Positions 1 through 8,266 of a stretch of DNA of 64,000 nt are shown in pieces. The notes beneath the pieces were generated by a model that was not told where the DNA came from, did not search any database, and was given only the letters and a program-made list of their open reading frames with translations. The stretch covers positions 62,001-126,000 of the forward strand of contig JAETNR010000004.1 of assembly GCA_021772055.1 (NCBI GenBank). Direction: 5' to 3'. How positions within the stretch are numbered: position 1 is the stretch's first letter; each line of letters begins with the position of its first letter. A program made the position numbers and the translations under genes. This DNA comes from Blautia sp. GTDB taxonomy: Bacteria; Bacillota; Clostridia; Lachnospirales; Lachnospiraceae.

Positions 1-867
1 AGCGGAGGAGGAACTGTTTATTCCAATGGACACAGACTGGAAAGAACACAGGATGGAGATTATGAAGAAAAATTTCTGGTATCTGTAGACGGAGAACAGA
101 CAGGAAGCGTTTATGTGGAGGTTCCGGGAAAAGAGACCGGCGGGGAGCCGGAAACGAATCATTCGGAAACGCTGACAGAAGAAGAGGAAATGGAACGTAC
201 TTTAAGGGAGGCAATCACTATTTATAATGAAAAGAAAAACGATCCTGATTACTATTACCTTCCGGAAGAATGGGAAGGGAAGCACCTGGACTGGGAAGTT
301 CCGGGGGATCATTCCGGCACGCTGCTTGCAGGATTAAGCCTCTTTGCTGCGCTGGCACTTTTGATGAGGCGTGTGCAGGAAGAGCAGGAAGCCAGAAAGA
401 AACGGGCTGAACAGCTTCTCATGGATTATCCGGGCCTGATCATGAAATTTACGCTATTGGTACAGGCCGGGATGACGGTAAGAAACGCATTTCAGAAGAT
501 TGCTGCGGATTATCGGAGAAAATCCGCTGGCAAGAGCCGGTATGCCTATGAAGAAGTGGTGGCAGCCTGCCTGGAAATGGAAAGCGGTGTTTCGGAAGCA
601 GAAGCATACAGGCGTTTCGGTGAAAGATGCGGCCAGATTAAGTATAAAACCTTTTCTATTTTATTGATTCAGAACCTTCAGAAGGGCAGCAGGCGTATGG
701 GGGAATTATTGGAGAAAGAGTCTATGGAAGCATGGGACGAGAGAAAACGAAAAGCAAGAGTATTGGGAGAACTGGCTGCTACGAAGCTGTTGTTTCCTAT
801 GGTGATGATGCTGGCAGTAGTTATGGCCATTATCATGATACCGGCATTTCTGGCTTTTTATGGATGA
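1..867 (+). CDS. TadC-like type II secretion F-domain protein, 5' end missing
   Basis: Inner-membrane platform protein of a Tad/Flp-type pilus. The reading frame is open from base 1, so the gene starts upstream of the window; the GTG at 115 is only the first possible start inside it. A hydrophilic acidic segment comes first, then a membrane segment (LLAGLSLFAALALLM), then the T2SSF fold with the family-like stretches LLMDYPGLIMKFTLLVQAGM and NLQKGSRRMGELLEKE, and a C-terminal membrane segment ending LAFYG. This matches the single-F-domain TadB/TadC family; TadC is preferred because the pilin and pseudopilin genes follow at once. The upstream ATPase (TadA) and TadB would be expected just outside the window. 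Family assignment is firm; the exact B or C subtype is inference. Confidence 0.85.
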   Translation, partial: SGGGTVYSNGHRLERTQDGDYEEKFLVSVDGEQTGSVYVEVPGKETGGEPETNHSETLTEEEEMERTLREAITIYNEKKNDPDYYYLPEEWEGKHLDWEVPGDHSGTLLAGLSLFAALALLMRRVQEEQEARKKRAEQLLMDYPGLIMKFTLLVQAGMTVRNAFQKIAADYRRKSAGKSRYAYEEVVAACLEMESGVSEAEAYRRFGERCGQIKYKTFSILLIQNLQKGSRRMGELLEKESMEAWDERKRKARVLGELAATKLLFPMVMMLAVVMAIIMIPAFLAFYG

Positions 868-890
868 GCATGAAAAATGGAGGTAGTACT

Positions 891-1070
891 ATGTGTAGAT
901 TTTGGAAACTGGCTAAGAGTTTTGTAAGAGAAGAAGATGCGGTGGGGGTAATTGAAATTATTTTGATTCTGGTGGTTCTTATCGGACTTGTGGTGATTTT
1001 CAGGGATCAGCTTACAAGTCTCGTCAACAAGCTGCTGTCCAAGATTGCAAAGCAGAGTAATGCAGTTTAA
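891..1070 (+). CDS. Flp1-like small pilin
   Basis: A 59-residue protein: a short charged N-terminus (MCRFWKLAKSFVREEDAVG), then a glutamate (VIEIILILVV) leading into one hydrophobic segment of about 20 residues, then a short polar tail. This is the layout of Flp-type or Flp1-like pilins, which are cut by a prepilin peptidase and polymerised into the fibre. The start at 891 is chosen because AAATGGAGG lies just upstream; an in-frame ATG at 864 lacks such a site. It sits 24 bases after the TadC-like gene and 26 bases before the DUF5702 gene, so it is co-transcribed with the Tad locus. Confidence 0.8.
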   Translation: MCRFWKLAKSFVREEDAVGVIEIILILVVLIGLVVIFRDQLTSLVNKLLSKIAKQSNAV

Positions 1071-1095
1071 AGGTTAAAAGAAGGAGGAGTATTTC

Positions 1096-2610
1096 ATGGC
1101 TAAAAGAGGTAGTATCACGATATTTTTAACCCTGGTACTGAGCCTGATGCTGTCGCTTGTATGTGCAAGTATTGAATCTGTGAGGATGGCAGCTGTGCGG
1201 ACGCAGATTCTCGGAAGCGTGGATGTTGGGTTGTATTCCCTGTTTGGACAGTATGATAAGGCTCTTTTGAAAGAATACGATCTGTTTCTTCTGGATGGCT
1301 CCTGTGGAGGCGGGCCTTTGAATATGGCAGAGGTCTATAACAATATGGAGTCTTACATAAAGCCGGTATTAAGGCAGAACAGCCAGAAGCTTTCCATTGT
1401 GCAGGGTGGTTTTTCGGGCTACGAACTTGCAACGGATGAATCAGGAGCAGCGTTTTATCACCAGGTTGTGCAGTATATGCGTGATACGCTTGGAAGTCAG
1501 GGAGTACAGCTCCTTCTTGACAAAATAAAAAAACGTGAAGAAAAGACAGAGGAAGCAGAGCGAAACGGAAATCTTGCAGAAGAGGGGCAGACTCTGGAGA
1601 AGTATGAAGCGGAAATGAATTCCGCAGCACAAAACAGTCAGGCCGCTTTGGAAGAAGCCAATCAGGCGAATCAGAACGGCGGCGGGAACGAATTTAGCAG
1701 CGGGGCGGATGACGGAGGCTCTGCTCCGGAATTTTCCAGCAATGCGGATCAGAGTGTGGTAAACCCGATTACCGTAATCAGGAGAATCCGCAGGATGGGC
1801 ATCCTGGAACTGGTACTTCCGCCCGGAGCCGGTGTTTCTGAAAAGGAAATATCCAAAAGAACGCTTGTTTCAGGAAGGACTTTGCAGCAGGGAATGCCGG
1901 TAGCCGGAAATACCAAAAGAGATCCCGGGTATACGGGACAGATACTTTTCCAGCAATATCTTCTGAATAAGCTTGGGAACTTCCGAAGAGCCTCAGGGAA
2001 AGGAAATGGGCTGAATTATCAGGTAGAATATATATTGGAAGGAAAAGATAATGATCTGGATAATCTGAAAGGAGTGGCAGGAAAGCTTCTGCTTATCAGG
2101 GAAGGGGTAAATTTTGCCCATCTTCTTTCAGACCCGGCGAAGCGCAGTCAGGCGGCAGCACTGGCTATGACCATTGCGTCTACCTTTCTGGTTCCGCCGA
2201 TTGCCGCAGTGATTGAAAAAGCCCTGCTTCTCTGCTGGGCTTTCGGAGAAAGTATTCTGGATGTCCGGGAGCTTTTGGACGGAGGCCGCATTCCGCTGGT
2301 AAAATCATCAGCGGAATGGCAGCTCTCCCTTGGAAACCTGGCAAATTTGCTGGATAGTCTGGATACCAGAAGGCACAGCACATCCAATGGAATGTCCTAT
2401 GAAGATTATCTTCAGGTGCTGCTTGCTTCCAAGAGTAAAAATATAAAGCTGGAAAGGGGAATGGATATGATCGAATTAAGGATCCGCTCTATGCCCCAAA
2501 GGGAAAACTTTCAACTGGATTCCTGCATAACGGCGATCGAGGCATCTGTTGATATAAAGGCGAATAAGCGGAAGGTTTTTACAGTAACAAAACAGTATTG
2601 CTATGACTAG
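1096..2610 (+). CDS. DUF5702-family Tad-locus surface protein
   Basis: A 504-residue protein that begins MAKRGSITIFLTLVLSLMLSL, a pseudopilin-like N-terminal membrane segment preceded by a short basic stretch, as in TadE/TadG-like proteins. The following ASIESVRMAAVRTQI and FGQYDKALLKEYDLFLLDG stretches are typical of the DUF5702 family found in Clostridial Tad loci. A polar, Gln/Asn/Gly-rich linker lies at about residues 150-215, and a second hydrophobic stretch at about 355-385. RBS AGGAGG precedes the ATG. Its role in pilus assembly is inferred from context, as the family has no defined activity that I know of. Confidence 0.8.
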   Translation: MAKRGSITIFLTLVLSLMLSLVCASIESVRMAAVRTQILGSVDVGLYSLFGQYDKALLKEYDLFLLDGSCGGGPLNMAEVYNNMESYIKPVLRQNSQKLSIVQGGFSGYELATDESGAAFYHQVVQYMRDTLGSQGVQLLLDKIKKREEKTEEAERNGNLAEEGQTLEKYEAEMNSAAQNSQAALEEANQANQNGGGNEFSSGADDGGSAPEFSSNADQSVVNPITVIRRIRRMGILELVLPPGAGVSEKEISKRTLVSGRTLQQGMPVAGNTKRDPGYTGQILFQQYLLNKLGNFRRASGKGNGLNYQVEYILEGKDNDLDNLKGVAGKLLLIREGVNFAHLLSDPAKRSQAAALAMTIASTFLVPPIAAVIEKALLLCWAFGESILDVRELLDGGRIPLVKSSAEWQLSLGNLANLLDSLDTRRHSTSNGMSYEDYLQVLLASKSKNIKLERGMDMIELRIRSMPQRENFQLDSCITAIEASVDIKANKRKVFTVTKQYCYD

Positions 2611-2638
2611 AAAAGATGCAGAAAAGAGGTGTGAAAAG

Positions 2639-3484
2639 ATGCTTTTTCGGAAAGAAAAGATAAAATTCAAAAAAGAACATGAGATAGAAAAGACTGGGAA
2701 TCAAAAATGGGAATTAAGGGATTTTAGAGGAACAAAAAAATACAAAGAAAGGAATCGCTCTCATAAAAACCTCCGGTCTCTGTTTACCCCGATGAGCAGA
2801 GGCGTAAGAGATCTTTCTGAAAAGGCATCTTTTGACACCTTTTTTCAAAATGCCAGGAAGGCGAGTCTTGCAGTAGAGACTGCGATGGTACTTCCCATGT
2901 TTTTCCTGAGCATAGTAGCGATGATATCCTTCATGGATATTTATAAGCTGCAGACAGAGCATCTGATAAAGCTTTGCGAGAGAACAAAAGAAGCCGGAAT
3001 GTATGCTTATGTCCTGGAGGGAAATGGGCCGGGGGAAATAACTCTGTGGGATACCTATTCCTACAAACCTATTGGCGGGATTGTCCCCCTTCCAACGCTT
3101 CGAATGCATAACAGCGTAAAAGTTCATGCCTGGACCGGAATCGAATATGAAGCTTTTGAAGACAGCCAGGAGCCTGCAGAGGAAATGGTGTATGTGTCAG
3201 AATCCGGAGAAGTCTATCATAGGAATCTGGGATGCAGTTATTTAAATGTGTCTGTCAGCCAGGTGGGAGGCAGCAGTATCGCATCTGCCAGGAATGCATA
3301 TGGAGAGAAGTACGCGCCATGTGAGATATGCAGCCGGAATCAGAAACCCGCCGGTTCGGTTTACATCACAAAGAAAGGAAATCGTTATCATAATGCAGCG
3401 AACTGCAGCGGTCTTACCAGGACTGTGCGGATGGTAAAAATCTCGCAAACGGGAGGAATACCGGCATGCAGCCGCTGCGGATAG
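2639..3484 (+). CDS. TadE-like pseudopilin with duplicated Cys/His C-terminal module
   Basis: About 281 residues. After a very basic N-terminus comes ASLAVETAMVLPMFFLSIVA, the TadE signature (small residue, V-E-x-A, then a hydrophobic helix). The C-terminus carries two copies of a module with the pattern Y-H-x4-5-C-x2-L followed by C-x2-C: first from about VYVSESGEVYH to CEIC, then from VYITKKGNRYH to CSRC. This looks metal-binding, but that is inference. The start at 2639 follows AGAGGTG at suitable spacing; an earlier ATG at 2603 overlaps the upstream gene and has no RBS. Part of the Tad operon. Confidence 0.75.
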   Translation: MLFRKEKIKFKKEHEIEKTGNQKWELRDFRGTKKYKERNRSHKNLRSLFTPMSRGVRDLSEKASFDTFFQNARKASLAVETAMVLPMFFLSIVAMISFMDIYKLQTEHLIKLCERTKEAGMYAYVLEGNGPGEITLWDTYSYKPIGGIVPLPTLRMHNSVKVHAWTGIEYEAFEDSQEPAEEMVYVSESGEVYHRNLGCSYLNVSVSQVGGSSIASARNAYGEKYAPCEICSRNQKPAGSVYITKKGNRYHNAANCSGLTRTVRMVKISQTGGIPACSRCG

Positions 3485-3498
3485 TCAGGAGGATTAAA

Positions 3499-3912
3499 AT
3501 GAAAGAGGTATGTACACTTGTATTTCTTGGTATCAACGCTTGGATGGATGTGAAGAAGAAAGAAATTTCTCTTGTGTCAGTGGGATTTTTTTCTGCATTG
3601 GGATTTTTATGGCTGTTTTACAGAGGGGGCGGTCTGCTGGAAGCAGCGGTTCCCTTGGGAATAGGAGTGTTTTTTATGGCACTTAGCTTCGCTTCCGGAG
3701 GGGCAGTTGGAATGGGAGACGTGTGGGTATTGCTGGCACTCGGGCTTATGCTTGGGGCAGAAAGGTTTTTGTGGACCCTTTGCATCGGAATGCTGCTGGC
3801 AGGGGGCTGGGCGTTGATCTTACTTGTAGTATTGAAGAAGAACAGACACACAGAAATCTCCTTTGTTCCGTTTTTACTGGCAGGTTATGTGGGAGGAATG
3901 CTATTTTGGTGA
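3499..3912 (+). CDS. A24-family prepilin peptidase (TadV/CpaA-like)
   Basis: A 137-residue polytopic membrane protein. It has the two aspartates expected of the A24 aspartic peptidases: one in NAWMDVKKKEI near the N-terminus and one in the GxGD motif (AVGMGDVW). It should cleave the short leaders of the Flp-like pilin and pseudopilins of this locus. Length fits the small TadV/CpaA type that lacks an N-methylase domain. The start at 3499 follows CAGGAGG. Its stop overlaps the GTG start of the next gene (GTGA), a sign of translational coupling. Confidence 0.88.
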   Translation: MKEVCTLVFLGINAWMDVKKKEISLVSVGFFSALGFLWLFYRGGGLLEAAVPLGIGVFFMALSFASGGAVGMGDVWVLLALGLMLGAERFLWTLCIGMLLAGGWALILLVVLKKNRHTEISFVPFLLAGYVGGMLFW

Positions 3913-4355
3913 GAAAAAAAGCTTTTCATATAATTGAGAAAAAAGGAAGCTTTACAGTGGAGGCAGCCTGTGTTATGCCGATCATCCTGCTGGCCTTGAT
4001 GGGAAGCCTGTATCTGTGCTTTTTTGTACATAACAGAGCATGGCTTACTGCGGCAGCTTACGAAGCAGCGCTGACAGGAAGTATGGAGGGAGTGAAAAGA
4101 AATGGTGCGGTTTATGAGACTGCACGTATGCGATGTACAGAATTGGGAAACACAGGATTTTTTGCAGTGGAGGATCTAAGTTCCGCAGTGAATGCAGGCA
4201 AAAAAGTACAGGTATCCTATCAGCTTCATACGATAACCGGATATGGAGGGCTTCACTGGAGTACAAAAGCTGCTGGTCAATCCATGATCATCTATCCTGT
4301 AAAGTGGATCCGAACAATAAAGTCTGCTGCGGAGATTGTTCGGGGAGAGGAGTAA
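3909..4355 (+). CDS. second TadE-like pseudopilin
   Basis: A 148-residue protein with KKGSFTVEAACVMPIILLAL near the N-terminus, the TadE pattern of G-S-x-T-V-E-A followed by a hydrophobic helix. The rest is a small exported domain. The start is taken as GTG 3909, which overlaps the prepilin peptidase stop and has GGAGG about 12 bases upstream; the frame is open further upstream, but those codons lie inside the peptidase gene. Two TadE-like proteins plus a DUF5702 protein in one locus suggest a minor-pilin complex at the base or tip of the pilus (inference). Confidence 0.78.
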   Translation: MRKKAFHIIEKKGSFTVEAACVMPIILLALMGSLYLCFFVHNRAWLTAAAYEAALTGSMEGVKRNGAVYETARMRCTELGNTGFFAVEDLSSAVNAGKKVQVSYQLHTITGYGGLHWSTKAAGQSMIIYPVKWIRTIKSAAEIVRGEE

Positions 4356-4356
4356 A

Positions 4357-5820
4357 ATGAGGACAGAATATAAAAGGGATATGAATCACAATTATCTGGT
4401 TTTTTACGGAGAGCAGGAAATTGATACCTCTTCGTATCAGGTAAGAATGCTGGCTGGGAATGTATTGCCGTCTATATTGAAATGCAGGATTCAGAGGGTA
4501 GATGGAAATATGATGTTTTATTACGATATTACCTCCAGACAGTCCATTTCGTCTCTTTATGAAGAGAAGAAGTTTAAGAAAGAGGATCTGCAGAAGATTT
4601 TTGGTGGATTTTTGAAGGCTATGGAGGAGATGGGGGAGTATCTTCTGAATCCGGGACAGCTTGTGATTGATCCGGATTATGTGTTTATGGATGTGGAGAA
4701 AAACGGACTTTATTTTTGCTATCTCCCCGGTTACGATAAAGAAGTACAGGAACAGTTCCGTTCCTTTACAGAGTATATTCTGCCAAAACTGGATCATACA
4801 GATGGAAGTGCCGTGATGCTGGGGTACGGAGTGTACAGAAGCGCATTGGAGGACAGTTTTCATCTGGAACATATAAAAAAGGAACTCTATCAGACACGGG
4901 AGGAAATGCCTGGGGAGAACCGTTCCCCTGAGATATTCCTGCAGGAGAAGGAGAAAACGGCTCCTTCTTACGAGCCTGACGATAGGGGAGATACAATACC
5001 TGAATGGGAAGCGGATGCGTATCAAAGCAAATGGCATAAAAGTGGAATGGAAAATGAAAAGAAAGCGGATAAAGAGAAGCAGCCGTCGGATAGAAAGAAA
5101 GGATATAAAGGAAAAGCAGCGGCTCTTATTGCTGCAGGGGTAACGCTTGCAGCCATGCTGGGAATACTGGCTGCCAATTACCTTGGCTATCTTCCGTGGC
5201 TGAATGTGGAAGCGGCCATGGGAGCCGGGATCGTGTTGCTGGGAGCAGTGCTGCTTATCTGCCTGCTTACCGGGAAAAAGAAACTTCGGGAACAAAAAAA
5301 CTGGAGAGACGAAGTGGAGAAGAATCGGAAGGTACGCGAAAGACAGGAGGCCATACTCGGAAATACGAAGCTGCCGGAAGAGGAGGCAAAGCCATCTTTT
5401 GAGGGAATGCCGCTTTCGACGGAAACAAAGGATATGGGAGGAAAAGACCTTCGGACGGAAAAGGCAGATACCAGGGAGCAGAATGTGGGAGAGACGATTG
5501 TTTTGTCTGCAAATATCATGTCAGGCCCTGCGAGTCTTGTGAGCAAAGAACCCGGGGAACTGGCAACCATTTATCTGAAGGATGATCTGACAGTAATCGG
5601 AAAGCTGGAAACAGCCTGTGATGCCGTAATTCCTTATCCTACAGTCAGCAGAGTCCACGGAAAAATACGGAAACGGGGGGAGGAATATTATCTCACAGAT
5701 CTGAATTCCAGAAATGGAACCTCCGTAAATGGAAGAATGCTGAAAGGGGATGAAGAGTATCTTTTGCAGGAGGAAGATGAGGTGGATTTTGCACAGGCAC
5801 GGTATATCTTTTTAAAATAA
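4357..5820 (+). CDS. DUF6382 / FHA-domain protein with two membrane segments
   Basis: A 487-residue protein. The N-terminal ~170 residues look like DUF6382 (YLVFYGEQEIDTSSYQVRML, YYDITSRQSI). A charged linker follows, then two hydrophobic segments at about residues 250-305, then a coiled, charged stretch, and an FHA domain at the end. The FHA signature is intact: SRVHGKI and DLNSRNGTSVNGRML give the R, S, H, N and G positions that bind phosphothreonine. RBS GGAGAGGAG lies just before the ATG. It closes the Tad operon and probably links it to Ser/Thr phosphorylation; no kinase is in the window. Confidence 0.82.
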   Translation: MRTEYKRDMNHNYLVFYGEQEIDTSSYQVRMLAGNVLPSILKCRIQRVDGNMMFYYDITSRQSISSLYEEKKFKKEDLQKIFGGFLKAMEEMGEYLLNPGQLVIDPDYVFMDVEKNGLYFCYLPGYDKEVQEQFRSFTEYILPKLDHTDGSAVMLGYGVYRSALEDSFHLEHIKKELYQTREEMPGENRSPEIFLQEKEKTAPSYEPDDRGDTIPEWEADAYQSKWHKSGMENEKKADKEKQPSDRKKGYKGKAAALIAAGVTLAAMLGILAANYLGYLPWLNVEAAMGAGIVLLGAVLLICLLTGKKKLREQKNWRDEVEKNRKVRERQEAILGNTKLPEEEAKPSFEGMPLSTETKDMGGKDLRTEKADTREQNVGETIVLSANIMSGPASLVSKEPGELATIYLKDDLTVIGKLETACDAVIPYPTVSRVHGKIRKRGEEYYLTDLNSRNGTSVNGRMLKGDEEYLLQEEDEVDFAQARYIFLK

Positions 5821-6080
5821 AAAGGCTGCGATATGCCGGAGAACGTCTTTTTACAAATCCGTGTATCCTTATAATATGGATGCAGAATTTCCTATAGCAG
5901 AGTGTAATAGTTCCGAAAAATGTACAACAAAAAGAAAACAGTTCCGCTGTCTGAAAGACGGGGACAGACAAAGCAGCTAAAATAGAGCTGAAGATCTGAA
6001 AGGGCTTGCGTTTCCTTATAGGAATCTGAAATGTAATATGATAAAATAGTTCCAAATTGTGAAAAAGGATGTGAAAAAAC

Positions 6081-6932
6081 ATGGACAATCTGGAACAGGA
6101 TATTATGCGGCAGTTATTAGGAGGTACTTTTCAGTTTGTAATTCACAATGCGGGGATTTTTCGGTTTCCGTCAGCATATAGGTTTAACAGCCATCAGCAT
6201 AAAGAAATAGAAATTATTTTTATGAATTCCGGACACTGCATTATTGGAGTGGAGGATGAATTTGTACCGCTTAAGCGTGGGGAGTGTATCAGCATATCTG
6301 CAGGAGAATCACATTGCTTTATTGTCGATAAGAAAGAAAAATGCAGCATTACGCAGATTGAGGTTTATATAGAAATGCCAGAAACGTTGGGTGACAGGGT
6401 AAGCTTTCTGCGTCAGGATAAACGGTACTATAAGGTGTCGGACTGTGAATCTATAAATTATATGATGGAAAATGTGTGCAGGATTTTCAGGGGGCAGAAC
6501 AGAACTGAGGAAAAAAGTGCGCAGTTGTTATTTGGCCTTTTTCAGTTGTTTATTGAACTGTCTGTAAAGCTGGAGGAAGAACAGCAGAAAAACCAAAGCG
6601 GCAAAGCTGGGAAGGTATGGGACATTATCCGGTATATTAACGAAAATTACATGACGGAAATTAATCTGGAGCAGCTGGCAGAAAGCTTTGGGCTCAGTTC
6701 CAGATACATCCGCAAATGTTTTGACAGGGAAGTGGACATGAACTGCCAGCAATATATTACCATGCTGCGGATCAATAAAGCAAAGGAGCTGCTATGGTTT
6801 ACATCGGATACTGTTACGGAGATTGCCATGAAGACAGGCTTTAACAGTTCTCAGTATTTTAGCAGAGTGTTTCAGAAATATATGGAAATGACGCCCCTGG
6901 AATATCGGGCTTTATGGAACGGGAGCATTTGA
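6081..6932 (+). CDS. AraC-family transcriptional regulator with cupin sensor domain
   Basis: A 283-residue regulator. The N-terminal ~150 residues have the look of an AraC-type cupin (FRFPSAYRFNSHQHKEIEIIFMNSG, GECISISAGESHCF). The C-terminal ~100 residues hold two helix-turn-helix motifs (LEQLAESFGLSSRYIRKCF, VTEIAMKTGFNSSQYFSRVF) ending in the conserved TPLEYR. It lies 75 bases upstream of the URO-D-family gene on the same strand and probably controls that gene or the sugar locus beyond it. The 260 bases before it hold no gene and no promoter I could call with confidence. Confidence 0.88.
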   Translation: MDNLEQDIMRQLLGGTFQFVIHNAGIFRFPSAYRFNSHQHKEIEIIFMNSGHCIIGVEDEFVPLKRGECISISAGESHCFIVDKKEKCSITQIEVYIEMPETLGDRVSFLRQDKRYYKVSDCESINYMMENVCRIFRGQNRTEEKSAQLLFGLFQLFIELSVKLEEEQQKNQSGKAGKVWDIIRYINENYMTEINLEQLAESFGLSSRYIRKCFDREVDMNCQQYITMLRINKAKELLWFTSDTVTEIAMKTGFNSSQYFSRVFQKYMEMTPLEYRALWNGSI

Positions 6933-7007
6933 CGCGCATCCACAGTGGCTCTACGTCGGCAGACATGTCAGTTCCGAAGAAAAATCATAATTTGGGAGGA
7001 AAAAGAT

Positions 7008-8075
7008 ATGACAAATAGGGAGAATTTTCTGTCTCTTATCCGTAGACAGGGCTATGAAAGTGTTCCGGTGGAATTTGTATTAAGTCCGCATTTGGAACAA
7101 ATCTGCAAAGAGGAATTGGGTACAGAGGATTACCAGTCGTATTTTGGATTTGTATGGAGAAATGTGGAGGATTTGCGCCTTCGGGATCAGGATACGGAAA
7201 AATTCAAAAAGTATTATAAGAGGCCGCTGGCGGAAGGGGCGGATATTGATATATGGGGTGTTGGTCATGAAAAGTCTCCGAACAGTATGCATATGACTTA
7301 TATGCGCCATCCGCTTGAGGATATGGAAACTCTGGAAGAGGTGCAGAACTATCCATATCCTGACTACGCCCATGCAGACGGTACACATCAGGCAGAACAG
7401 GTAAAAAGGATCAAGGAGCAGGATCTGATCGCCGTTGGCAATATGCAGATGACCATATGGGAATGCGCCTGGTATATGCGCAGTATGGAGCTTTTGTTCT
7501 GTGATATGATGGATGACAATGAAATTGCACATTTCCTTTTTGATAAGGTATTGGAACTTTCGACGATCCGGGCGGTCTCCTATGCAAAGGCAGGGGTAGA
7601 TGTTCTGTTTTTCGGGGATGATATCGGCATGCAGCAATCGATTATGATGAGCGAGGGTCTGTACTGTGAATGGATCAAGCCACGTTTGAAAAAGCTGATT
7701 GATACAGTAAAGGCTATTAACCCGGAAATCGTGATCTTTTATCATTCCTGTGGATTTATCGAACCGTTTATCCCACATTTGATCGAAGCGGGCGTGGATG
7801 TGCTGAATCCTATTCAAAGTGAGTGTATGGATTTTGAAGAGATTTTCCGCAAATATGGTGATAAAATTTCTTTTCATGGAACCATTGGAACGCAGACGAT
7901 CATGCCTTTTGGCACTCCGGAGGAAGTAAAGGAGGCAGTCTGGAGAAATTTGGACATTGCGGGACCGAAGGGCGGACTGATGGTCGCTCCGACTCACATG
8001 TTGGAGCCGGAGGTGCCGTTTGCAAATGTGCTTGCGTATGTGGAGGCGTGCAGGACATATAAACCGAAAAAGTGA
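7008..8075 (+). CDS. uroporphyrinogen decarboxylase (URO-D) family protein
   Basis: A 355-residue URO-D/MtaA/CmuA-fold protein. The family is shown by the FYHSCGFIEPFIPHLIEAGVDVLNPIQ-type region, by FHGTIGTQTIMPFG and by the final APTHMLEPEVPFAN. In anaerobes such stand-alone paralogues are usually methyltransferases acting on corrinoid or similar carriers rather than haem enzymes, and no haem or corrinoid gene is nearby. The substrate cannot be read from the sequence. Start at 7008 follows GGGAGG; an upstream in-frame start at 6945 has no RBS. A terminator-like hairpin follows at 8100. Confidence 0.8.
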   Translation: MTNRENFLSLIRRQGYESVPVEFVLSPHLEQICKEELGTEDYQSYFGFVWRNVEDLRLRDQDTEKFKKYYKRPLAEGADIDIWGVGHEKSPNSMHMTYMRHPLEDMETLEEVQNYPYPDYAHADGTHQAEQVKRIKEQDLIAVGNMQMTIWECAWYMRSMELLFCDMMDDNEIAHFLFDKVLELSTIRAVSYAKAGVDVLFFGDDIGMQQSIMMSEGLYCEWIKPRLKKLIDTVKAINPEIVIFYHSCGFIEPFIPHLIEAGVDVLNPIQSECMDFEEIFRKYGDKISFHGTIGTQTIMPFGTPEEVKEAVWRNLDIAGPKGGLMVAPTHMLEPEVPFANVLAYVEACRTYKPKK

Positions 8076-8099
8076 AGCTTTAAATATATAAGGAGTTCG

Positions 8100-8139
8100 G
8101 AGGGGCTGCTGCACTGAGAAGGTGCTTCAGCCTCTTTTT
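8100..8139 (+). terminator. intrinsic terminator after URO-D gene
   Basis: An imperfect GC-rich stem (GAGG-GGCTG-..-GCAC against GTGC-..-CAGCC-TC) is followed by five T. It separates the AraC/URO-D pair from the two-component genes. The 127 bases from here to 8266 hold no gene and no clear promoter. Confidence 0.7.
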
Positions 8140-8266
8140 AAACAAGCTTTCAGAGAATATGATACAGGACAGGATCTGGTTGTTGAAAACAGGAAAACGT
8201 GGTAAAGTGAAAAGCGTATAGATAGTTTAAGATTCGAAAAGAAACGATGTTGGGAGATATGGATTT

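Noticed and set aside
4288..5295. Minus-strand frame of 335 codons opposite the FHA gene
   Set aside because: Shadow of the FHA gene; composition (Ile/Phe/His-rich) is typical of antisense frames.
7080..8114. Minus-strand frame of 344 codons opposite the URO-D gene
   Set aside because: Shadow frame with no start signal and overlapping the terminator.
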